A stretch of 5,232 nt of DNA, taken from NCBI GenBank assembly GCA_016845285.1, contig JAERSX010000832.1, positions 1 through 5,232 of the forward strand, in the 5' to 3' direction. The notes beneath the pieces were generated by a model. It was not told the DNA's origin, ran no database searches, and saw only the letters and a list, made by a program, of their open reading frames with translations. Below are positions 1 to 5,232 of this stretch, in pieces (positions within the stretch are counted from its first letter, which is position 1; each line of letters starts with the position of its first letter). The DNA comes from Deltaproteobacteria bacterium (lineage in GTDB: Bacteria; Myxococcota_A; UBA796; UBA2385). Made by a program: the position numbers and the translations under genes.

Positions 1-933
1 ATACATGGGGTGCGCTCGGAGGCGAGCGATCAGATCGCGCCGGCCCACGATGATGCCTGCCTGCGGACCACCCAGCAGCTTGTCGCCCGAGAAACAGACC
101 AGGTCCACCCCTGTGGCGACCACCGCATCGACAGCGTCTTCAGCGGCCGAAGGCAGGGTACCGGGGGGCGCACCGAGCAAGCCCGAGCCGAGGTCCTCGA
201 CCACCACGAGCTCCCGCTCACGGCCCAGAGCCACGAGCCCAGCACGATCCGGACGCTCGACGAAGCCGACCTGCCGGAAATTCGACGGATGCACACGGAG
301 CAGGACGGCGGTGTCGGGCCCCGCAGCAGCTGCGAAGTCGGCCACCCGGGTTCGGTTGGTGGTGCCCACCTCGACCAGTCGGGCTCCTCCAGCGCTGATG
401 ACATCAGGCACGCGGAAGGAGCCTCCGATCTCCACGAGCTCCCCGCGGCTCACCACCACGTCACGCCCCTTGGCGAGGCCCGTGAGGCACAGCAGGATGG
501 CGGCAGCGTTGTTGTTGACCACCACAGCGTCTTCGGCCCCGGTGAGCTCACACAGCGCCCGCCGTACACCCGCGAGTCGACCACCCCGCTTGCCCGTGTC
601 GAGCCGCATCTCGAGGGACGAGTAGCCACCAGCCTGCTCCGCGACGACACGTGCGACCTCGGGGTGCAAGGGCGCCCGCCCGAGGTTCGTGTGGACCACG
701 ATTCCGGTGGCGTTGATGACGGCGCGCTGGTCGAGCTGCCGGAAGGCGGACACGACCGCACTCACCCGCAGCGAGAGGCCGTCCGTTGCGGGTTCTCCTC
801 GGCGAATTCCGGCCCGTGCCTCGTCCAGCACCTCACGGGCCGCCCGAACCGCCACAGCGTGGGGCACGTCGACCAGCTCCGGAGCCGCGATCAGAGCACT
901 GACACTCGGTAGGGCGGCGAAGGGCGAGGACAT
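1..933 (-). CDS. selA: L-seryl-tRNA(Sec) selenium transferase (selenocysteine synthase), 3' end outside window
   Basis: SelA is a cytosolic, PLP-dependent enzyme that converts seryl-tRNA(Sec) to selenocysteinyl-tRNA(Sec) using selenophosphate from SelD. The reverse strand reads open from ATG at 933 to base 1, giving 311 residues with no stop; E. coli SelA has about 463, so roughly the last third lies left of the window. Visible family motifs are INATGIVVHTNLGRAPL (73-89), TGKRGGR (113-119), VVVNNNAAAILL (137-148), SRGELVEIGGSFRVPDV (162-178), VGTTNRT (189-195), EDLGSG (246-251) and SGDKLLGGPQAGIIVG (282-297). In the last, K285 (codon 81-79) matches the PLP-binding lysine, Lys295 in E. coli. 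The N-terminal helical domain, which includes FAALPSVSALI, is present. An in-frame GTG at 939 would add two residues and has AGGTGG about 9 bases upstream. ATG at 933 fits a leaderless transcript. Downstream neighbours (selB is the usual partner) cannot be seen. The identification is firm; the exact start is not. Confidence 0.96.
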   Translation of the reverse strand, partial: MSSPFAALPSVSALIAAPELVDVPHAVAVRAAREVLDEARAGIRRGEPATDGLSLRVSAVVSAFRQLDQRAVINATGIVVHTNLGRAPLHPEVARVVAEQAGGYSSLEMRLDTGKRGGRLAGVRRALCELTGAEDAVVVNNNAAAILLCLTGLAKGRDVVVSRGELVEIGGSFRVPDVISAGGARLVEVGTTNRTRVADFAAAAGPDTAVLLRVHPSNFRQVGFVERPDRAGLVALGRERELVVVEDLGSGLLGAPPGTLPSAAEDAVDAVVATGVDLVCFSGDKLLGGPQAGIIVGRRDLIARLRAHPMY

Positions 934-939
934 CGCCAC

Positions 940-969
940 AGCATAGCGCCACCTGTCGTGGAGAGTCGG
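940..969 (-). promoter_or_regulatory. Candidate selA promoter, leaderless type
   Basis: On the minus strand a good -10 hexamer, TATGCT, lies at 945-940, followed by six bases and then the selA ATG at 933. Transcription would therefore start at or very near the A of the start codon. A weak -35 match, CCGACT (3 of 6 to TTGACA), lies at 969-964 with an 18-base spacer. The alternative is translation from GTG at 939 with AGGTGG as ribosome binding site, in which case the TATGCT match could be chance. No transcription data were available. Confidence 0.4.
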
Positions 970-999
970 TTCGGCGGGCGCGGGCTCGCCTCGGCTGGC

Positions 1000-1005
1000 T
1001 ACACT
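1000..1005 (+). promoter_or_regulatory. Candidate -10 element of the histidine kinase gene
   Basis: TACACT at 1000-1005 matches 4 of 6 bases of the sigma-70 -10 consensus and is followed by six bases, CTCGGC, and then GTG at 1012. The predicted transcript start coincides with that GTG, and there is no purine-rich ribosome binding site before it, which fits a leaderless message. The bases about 17 upstream (around 977-982) are plain G/C with no credible -35 box, so the call rests on the -10 match and its placement alone. Confidence 0.35.
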
Positions 1006-1011
1006 CTCGGC

Positions 1012-3153
1012 GTGAATGCGCTGATCTACCTACTCGCGGCCGTCTTCTGCGGCGGCTTTGCCGTGCGGGTCTGGACGGGCGACCGACTCGAGCCGGTGCG
1101 GCGGGCATTCACCGTGCTCGGCGCCGTCACAGCCCTCAGCTTCCTTGGCTTCGCGCTCTACCTGCTCCCCCATCTCGGGTTCTTCCGGTACCTGCACACC
1201 ACCGCGGGCGCCTTCATGCCGGTGGCCACCCTCTGGTTCTTCGAGCGACTCTTCGGCGAAGACAACACGGTCCCCTCCCCTGCCGTGCGGCGCCTCGCCT
1301 GGCTCACGCCGCTGGCGGTGGTCCTCTTCTTGATCACGGACATCGCGTTGTTCCGGCACGTGCCGCGCGCGAGCCCCAGCGAGGTGATCCTCGGGCTCTA
1401 CGTGCTCGGCGGCTTCGGCCTCGTCCTACACCGACTGTGGGTGGAGCACGAGCGCAGCTCGCAGCGCGTGGATCGGGCACGACTCCGCTACCTGCTCTTT
1501 CTCCTGAGCGCGGCGGTCCTGTCGACTGCCCTGGAGCAGCTGACCCGGGGCGTGGGGCCAGTGCCCGAGCTGTCCGCCCTCAGTGGGGTCCATCGCACCA
1601 TCACCCTTCAGGGCGCCATCCCTCCCCTTGGCGCCGTGCTGGGCACGCTCTTCGTCTACTTTCTCTACCAGGTGGTGCAGCTGTTCCGGCTGCTCGATCT
1701 CCACGAGATCTTCGCCCGACTCTTCACCCTGGCCGCAGCGTCACTCGCGCTGGTAGCCATCGACGGCATCGCGGTCATCTGGGCCGGCTTCGGCTCCCAA
1801 CCTCTGCACGGAGTCTTCCAGGTCTTCCTCGCCACGATCCTCTTCCTCGGCTTCTACGAGCCCTTGAAGGGACGCATCGAAGCCGCAGCCGGCGAGTGGT
1901 TCAACCGGCGCGGCCACCGCATGGAGCTCATCCTCGACGACATCGACCACGCCATGGCCAAGGTCATCAGCATCGACGGCCTCGAGCGCGAGCTCCTCGG
2001 TCGCCTCCAGGGCTCTGGGCGCGCACCACTGGTCACGCTGTATCTATGGGATCAGGGTCGGGGGACCTTCCGCCTCAGCCTGCGGCGCGGGCCCAGCGAG
2101 CGTCCGGTGATGCAGGCCATCAGCCCTCAGCCCTTTCTGGAAGGCTTCGTGTCGGGCCAGCGCTTCTACGCCCGGGCCGACCTCGACCGCCGCGCGAGAC
2201 GGAGCGGACAAGACGCCGAGGCCGCTGCGGCACGCCTTCGCAGCCTCGACGCCATGAACGCCGATCTCTGTCTGCCCGTCCGCTCGGGAGACCTCGTGCT
2301 GGGCTGGCTCAACCTCAAACACGAGAGTTGGTCGGACGGATTCTCCAGCGACGAGGTGAGGCGCCTCATCGTCACGGTCGACCACGCCGCCATCCTGCTG
2401 GAGAACCTCCAGAGCTTCGAGCGTCTGAAGGAGCAATCGCGCCTGGCGGCTCTCGGCACCATGTCCGCTGGCCTGGCTCACGAGATCCGCAACCCACTGG
2501 CGGGCATCAAGGGGGCAGCGCAGTTCCTCCAGGGCGGGGCCACCGCTGACGAGATGACCCAATTCCTGGAGATCATCGTCAGCGAGGTCAACCGCATGGA
2601 TGGCGTCGTGGGCCAGTTCCTTGCCTATGCCCGTCCCTTCGAGATCCACCCTGGTCCGGCCACGCTGCCCGAGCTGGTCCACAAGGTGGTCGAGCTGGTG
2701 CGAGCCGTGGGACTTCCGGACGCCGTGCACATCGATGTGGACGAAGAAGACGACCTCCCGGTGGTACAGCTCGACGAGGACCGCATCCACCAGGTCCTGC
2801 TCAACCTGTTGCGCAATGCCCTCCAGGCCGTCCAAGACGAAGGACACATTCGCGTACGGACCCGGCGAGGGCGACTCAGGAGTGGCGCCATGCGGGGCCA
2901 GGAGGCTGTGGTGATCGAGGTGAGCGACGACGGTCCCGGCATCGACCCGGACGTCCAAGCCCAGCTCTTCATCCCCTTCTTCACCACCAAGTCTGACGGA
3001 ACCGGCCTCGGCCTGGCCATCAGTCGCCGTCTCGTGGAAGCCCACGGCGGGGAGATCACGCTCCACTCGCGACCGCAGCGTGGCGCCACCTTCGTGGTGC
3101 GCCTACCGGTGCAAGAGGCCCCTGCGCTGCTCCAGCCGGCCGCCGCACGCTGA
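1012..3153 (+). CDS. Membrane-bound sensor histidine kinase (multi-helix sensor, GAF-like, HisKA, HATPase_c)
   Basis: This integral membrane kinase should autophosphorylate a histidine and pass the phosphate to a response regulator, which is not encoded nearby. Residues are numbered from GTG 1012 (713 aa). About nine hydrophobic helices are seen by eye, near 2-21, 32-53, 65-81, 94-113, 123-141, 159-176, 198-222, 237-258 and 266-282. An amphipathic linker (FYEPLKGRIEAAAGEWF, then to about 320) leads into a GAF-like domain at about 320-470. HisKA follows with the H box LAHEIRNPLAGIKG (H490, codon 2479-2481). HATPase_c carries the N box NLLRNALQAV (N598, N602), G1 DDGPGI (639-644), F box FIPFFTTK (653-660) and G2 GTGLGLAI (663-670). 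All catalytic boxes are intact, so it should be active, and the NtrB-like core has no receiver domain. An upstream in-frame GTG at 958 would add 18 hydrophilic residues. I prefer 1012 because the first helix then begins at once (MNALIYLLAAVF) and a -10 element fits it. The ligand sensed is unknown. Confidence 0.93.
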   Translation: MNALIYLLAAVFCGGFAVRVWTGDRLEPVRRAFTVLGAVTALSFLGFALYLLPHLGFFRYLHTTAGAFMPVATLWFFERLFGEDNTVPSPAVRRLAWLTPLAVVLFLITDIALFRHVPRASPSEVILGLYVLGGFGLVLHRLWVEHERSSQRVDRARLRYLLFLLSAAVLSTALEQLTRGVGPVPELSALSGVHRTITLQGAIPPLGAVLGTLFVYFLYQVVQLFRLLDLHEIFARLFTLAAASLALVAIDGIAVIWAGFGSQPLHGVFQVFLATILFLGFYEPLKGRIEAAAGEWFNRRGHRMELILDDIDHAMAKVISIDGLERELLGRLQGSGRAPLVTLYLWDQGRGTFRLSLRRGPSERPVMQAISPQPFLEGFVSGQRFYARADLDRRARRSGQDAEAAAARLRSLDAMNADLCLPVRSGDLVLGWLNLKHESWSDGFSSDEVRRLIVTVDHAAILLENLQSFERLKEQSRLAALGTMSAGLAHEIRNPLAGIKGAAQFLQGGATADEMTQFLEIIVSEVNRMDGVVGQFLAYARPFEIHPGPATLPELVHKVVELVRAVGLPDAVHIDVDEEDDLPVVQLDEDRIHQVLLNLLRNALQAVQDEGHIRVRTRRGRLRSGAMRGQEAVVIEVSDDGPGIDPDVQAQLFIPFFTTKSDGTGLGLAISRRLVEAHGGEITLHSRPQRGATFVVRLPVQEAPALLQPAAAR

Positions 3154-3179
3154 GACGCCCTCGCGGAAACCCGACCGAC

Positions 3180-3815
3180 TCACTCGGGCCGAAGGGCACC
3201 CAGCACACCCGGCATGCGATCGGGGGCATCCACCGACACGAACCGCATGACGTAGAGCAGGTAGCCCTCTCCGCGTACGAGCTCATCGACCACTGCCTCG
3301 GCATGCACGTTGCCGCCGCCGGGATGACCGAGAGAGATGCCCACCGTGCCCCCCTGCACGAACACGAGGCGAAAGTCCTCGGGTACCGTGAAGGAGAGTC
3401 CGCGGATGGTCAGCTCCACCAGCCGGATGGGCGCTTCGAGAAGCGAGACCGGCGGCCCACTGGGAGGGACCAGCTCGAGGCAGCGCCCGCCGCCGGGTCC
3501 GCTCTCTCCCGCAGCGGAGGTGAGACTGAAACCCTCGATGAAGCCAAGGAGGAGGCCGTGCTGACTGCGGTCAGGCACCGGCACACCAGCGCGCAGCACG
3601 CTGGCACCGAAGGTGTACACAGCATCGTCGATACGAAGCCACACACGCACGTCTTCACCACCGACCAGGCGCGTGCCCGGGCAGTGCAAGACCACACCGG
3701 ACTTCTCGACGCGGACGACCCGCGCGCTCAGCCAGCGTCCTCCACGAGGAAGCAGCTCACAGCTCACCCGCTGCTCGGCGGCCTGCTGGAGGAGGCGGCG
3801 TGGATCGAGGCTCAC
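3180..3815 (-). CDS. YcgR-like two-domain protein with a degenerate PilZ domain
   Basis: A 211-residue, apparently soluble protein with no signal peptide or membrane segment. The N-terminal half (about 15-97) looks like the beta-barrel domain that precedes PilZ in YcgR-type proteins, for example VGGEDVRVWLRIDDAVYTFGASVL at 51-74 (shown here only as a landmark: VGGEDV, then VYTFGASVL). The C-terminal half (about 121-205) follows the PilZ pattern: VELTIRGLSFTVPED (133-147) stands where PilZ proteins have D/N-x-S-x-x-G, then a turn GGTVGISL (155-162), HAEAVVDEL and YVMRFVSV (188-195). The usual RxxxR at the start of PilZ, which grips cyclic di-GMP, is absent, and D and S of the second motif are E and T. 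Direct c-di-GMP binding is therefore doubtful. Start GTG 3815 is supported by GGGAG five bases upstream. The gene is convergent with the kinase (26-bp gap) and divergent from the transporter-like gene. The PilZ assignment is from pattern only. Confidence 0.72.
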   Translation of the reverse strand: MSLDPRRLLQQAAEQRVSCELLPRGGRWLSARVVRVEKSGVVLHCPGTRLVGGEDVRVWLRIDDAVYTFGASVLRAGVPVPDRSQHGLLLGFIEGFSLTSAAGESGPGGGRCLELVPPSGPPVSLLEAPIRLVELTIRGLSFTVPEDFRLVFVQGGTVGISLGHPGGGNVHAEAVVDELVRGEGYLLYVMRFVSVDAPDRMPGVLGALRPE

Positions 3816-3820
3816 GATGT

Positions 3821-3825
3821 CTCCC
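3821..3825 (-). promoter_or_regulatory. Ribosome binding site of the PilZ-like gene
   Basis: GGGAG on the minus strand, five bases before GTG at 3815. It decides the start of this gene, since no ATG is available there. It also shows that this genome uses a canonical Shine-Dalgarno sequence where a leader exists, in contrast to selA and the kinase. Confidence 0.7.
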
Positions 3826-3857
3826 GGTCGCGCCCCCCTTTAGCGGAGTCGCCGTGC

Positions 3858-3863
3858 TAGAGC
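3858..3863 (+). promoter_or_regulatory. Possible -10 element of the SNF-like gene
   Basis: TAGAGC, preceded by TGC (an extended -10-like TGn), lies seven bases before ATG 3871. The start lacks a clear Shine-Dalgarno sequence (only GAG in AGCGAGACCC). This would be a third leaderless-type arrangement in the window. The match to TATAAT is poor (3 of 6) and no -35 box is recognisable, so this is weak. Confidence 0.2.
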
Positions 3864-3870
3864 GAGACCC

Positions 3871-5226
3871 ATGGAGTCTTCGCCCTTGCGCCTGACCCCC
3901 TTCTTGCTCGCCGGGGTCGCCGCGGCCCCGCTGATGGGGTGGTCCGGGCTGCTCGCTGGCGCGGCATGGCGGCACGGTGGCGGCGCCCAGTGGTTGCTCT
4001 GGGCGGTGCTCCTGGTCGTGCTCGCCCTGCCCCTGGTGGCCTCGGAGCTGGCCGAAGACACCGAGGTCCCTTCAGGCGTCTGGCAGAGCCGAACGCGGCT
4101 GCTGATCGAAGCAAACAGCATCGCGCTGGCCGTGTTCCTCGCGGCGCTCGGGGGGCGCCTCGCAGCGGGTCTGCTGGGCCTGCACGGAGGGTGGGCCACC
4201 CTGCTCATGGCTGCGCTGTGGGCGCTCTTGGTTTTGGCCAGCCCCCGCGCGATGATCCTGGGGCTCTGCGCCAGCATCGGTGGTCTCGGACTGGCCTCCG
4301 GCCTGGGCGCGGAGCTCTCCGGCCTCGTCCAGCCCGGCGCCCTCGACGGCCTGGCCTTGCTGGCCGAACCCCGGCTCGGACCCTGGGCCCACGCCACCGC
4401 CTGGCATGTGGCCACGGTCGCCGCGCTCGGGACCACAGCCGCAGGACTCGGTGTCCTCGGCCATCTTCAGCGCCCTCTCGCACGGCGCCCGAGCCCTGCC
4501 TCCCTCGCGCCGTGTCTGGTGGGACTGGGCGGCACGCTCTTGGCGCTGTCCACCCTCGGCTCTGCTGCCTGGCTCACCACCGGATCCGGCCCTCCCGGCG
4601 GCGATGCCTGGTCCACCGCTCTCCACGAGCTGCCTCGTCTGGCTTCCCCCACCGCCCTCGGCGCAGCCATCGCGGCCAGCGCCCTCACCACCGTGGCGCT
4701 CGTGCTCAGGGGGGTCAGACAACGCCTCCGGCGTGACCTCTCAGGGCCTGCCTGGGCCACAGTTCTGGTCCTCGGAGGCCTCGTGGCCATGGGGATCCTC
4801 AGCCCCGGAATCCCCCTCGAGGATGCACTCCCCGCGCGTGGTGATCGCGGCCTGCTGACCATCTGGCTGGGCATGGGCTGGACCCTCGGTGTGGGTCTTC
4901 CCGTGGTGCTGCTTGCGCGCGTGCTCGTCATGGGACGTCTCGCAGAGGGGCGACGGACCCTCGACACGCGGTTCACCGCACTCGGCATGCCCAGCCGCTT
5001 GCGGCCGGCTGCGTCGGTGTGGCTGGCCTGGGGCATGCCCATGCTGCTGGCTGGGACCGCGTTGTTCGGGCTGCTCACATGGCCGCCATCAACCGGGCGC
5101 GCTGCCTTGTCGAGCCCCTCCCTCGGGGTCGCGGCCGACGTCCTGAGCACCCTCGTGCCCAGCGCCTGGATGCTCGGCATGGTGGTCTGGTTCACCGCTC
5201 GCAGTTGGACCCGGGAGAGCCAGTGA
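3871..5226 (+). CDS. Divergent SNF-family (LeuT-fold) membrane transporter homologue with altered signature motifs
   Basis: A 451-residue, Ala/Leu/Gly-rich protein with about 11-12 hydrophobic helices (near 11-30, 40-60, 79-102, 108-145 as one or two, 172-198, 212-235, 257-280, 295-312, 327-352, 380-403, 418-443). SNF proteins import amino acids or related solutes with sodium. The N-terminus aligns with LeuT, recalled from memory, without gaps: G23 and GGGA at 36-39 are spaced exactly as in GN-x-x-RFP...NGGGA, P54 matches Pro57 and E59 matches Glu62. Near 178-194, W178, T188, G192 and G194 match LeuT helix 6 spacing, and T188 falls on Thr254 of the Na1 site. The expected Asn27 is W24, Arg30 is L27 and the FP after it is lost. 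Ser256 becomes A190 and Phe253 becomes G187. It may be an uncoupled or sensory homologue, or carry a different substrate. ATG 3871 is the only good start. The length is slightly short for the family (LeuT is about 510). Its stop overlaps the next start, so it is probably first in an operon. Confidence 0.72.
   Translation: MESSPLRLTPFLLAGVAAAPLMGWSGLLAGAAWRHGGGAQWLLWAVLLVVLALPLVASELAEDTEVPSGVWQSRTRLLIEANSIALAVFLAALGGRLAAGLLGLHGGWATLLMAALWALLVLASPRAMILGLCASIGGLGLASGLGAELSGLVQPGALDGLALLAEPRLGPWAHATAWHVATVAALGTTAAGLGVLGHLQRPLARRPSPASLAPCLVGLGGTLLALSTLGSAAWLTTGSGPPGGDAWSTALHELPRLASPTALGAAIAASALTTVALVLRGVRQRLRRDLSGPAWATVLVLGGLVAMGILSPGIPLEDALPARGDRGLLTIWLGMGWTLGVGLPVVLLARVLVMGRLAEGRRTLDTRFTALGMPSRLRPAASVWLAWGMPMLLAGTALFGLLTWPPSTGRAALSSPSLGVAADVLSTLVPSAWMLGMVVWFTARSWTRESQ
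5213..5217 (+). promoter_or_regulatory. Ribosome binding site of the gene starting at 5223
   Basis: GGGAG inside the end of the SNF-like gene, five bases before GTG at 5223. The sequence and spacing are identical to the ribosome binding site of the PilZ-like gene in this window, which supports a real start at 5223. Confidence 0.55.
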
Positions 5227-5232
5227 TCACCC
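5223..5232 (+). CDS. Start of a downstream gene, cut by the window edge
   Basis: GTG at 5223 overlaps the TGA of the SNF-like gene as GTGA (4 bp), the usual geometry of translational coupling, and has GGGAG five bases upstream. Only the codons GTG, ATC and ACC (Met-Ile-Thr) plus one base are visible, so nothing can be said of the product. Some SNF transporters are followed by a tiny membrane subunit (MetS beside MetP in Corynebacterium), which would be one thing to look for here, but the sequence shown does not test this. Confidence 0.5.

Noticed and set aside
10..912. Long open frames on the plus strand across selA (300 and 206 residues)
   Set aside because: They are antisense to a clearly homologous SelA frame. 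Their composition (runs of Arg, Ser, Thr, Pro, His) is typical of GC-rich shadow frames, and they have no recognisable motifs.
961..1008. Inverted repeat GAGAGT (961-966) / ACTCTC (1003-1008) in the selA-kinase intergenic region
   Set aside because: Six-base arms 36 bases apart are easily expected by chance, and the arms do not extend. It overlaps the candidate promoters, so an operator is conceivable but not supported.
1437..2549. 370-residue plus-strand frame inside the kinase, and a 340-residue minus-strand frame at 2044-3066
   Set aside because: Both lie within the kinase, whose GAF, HisKA and HATPase motifs are unmistakable. Low stop frequency in GC-rich DNA explains them.
3151..3179. 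TGA codons as possible selenocysteine codons, given selA in the window
   Set aside because: The TGA ends of the kinase, the PilZ-like gene and the SNF-like gene each follow a domain that is already complete, and no plausible protein continues beyond them.
3154..3188. Possible bidirectional terminator between the convergent kinase and PilZ-like genes
   Set aside because: Only a 5-bp stem (CCCGA at 3170-3174 with TCGGG at 3184-3188, 9-base loop) and no T-run on either strand. It is too weak to call, and it overlaps the end of the PilZ-like frame.
3303..3860. 185-residue plus-strand frame opposite the PilZ-like gene
   Set aside because: The minus-strand frame has a canonical ribosome binding site and PilZ-like strand patterns. 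The plus frame is rich in His, Arg and Glu without any pattern and would run into the start region of the next gene.

Overview
The window is very GC-rich, tightly packed and dominated by G/C-ending codons. The mix of genes (selenocysteine synthase, a many-membrane-segment GAF histidine kinase, a PilZ-like protein and a LeuT-fold transporter homologue) looks like a free-living, signalling-rich bacterium. A Myxococcota or other deltaproteobacterial lineage would fit best, but that is an inference from style and gene types, because no phylogenetic marker was searched. I see no rRNA, tRNA, CRISPR array, insertion sequence or long repeat.

Layout: (1) 1-933, minus strand: the first 311 residues of selA (L-seryl-tRNA(Sec) selenium transferase), cut by the left window edge just after the PLP-lysine motif. 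(2) 934-1011: a 78-bp divergent intergenic region with a candidate promoter for each flanking gene. Each -10-like hexamer sits exactly 6 bases before a start codon, which suggests leaderless transcripts. (3) 1012-3153, plus strand: a complete membrane-bound sensor histidine kinase with about nine membrane helices, a GAF-like domain, HisKA and HATPase_c. No response regulator lies beside it. (4) 3180-3815, minus strand, convergent with the kinase: a 211-residue two-domain protein resembling YcgR/PilZ proteins but lacking the arginines that bind c-di-GMP. (5) 3871-5226, plus strand, divergent from the PilZ-like gene: a 451-residue multi-helix membrane protein. Its glycine, proline and glutamate landmarks match the spacing of the sodium:neurotransmitter symporter (SNF, LeuT-fold) family, but the signature residues of the ion and substrate sites are replaced. 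(6) From 5223: a start codon overlapping the transporter stop (GTGA) with a good ribosome binding site, so another gene begins at the right edge.

The genes do not form one obvious pathway. The alternating orientation (minus, plus, minus, plus) means that only the SNF-like gene and the gene at the right edge can share an operon. The most interesting items are the degenerate SNF-family protein, the degenerate PilZ protein beside it, and the mirrored leaderless-type promoters between selA and the kinase.
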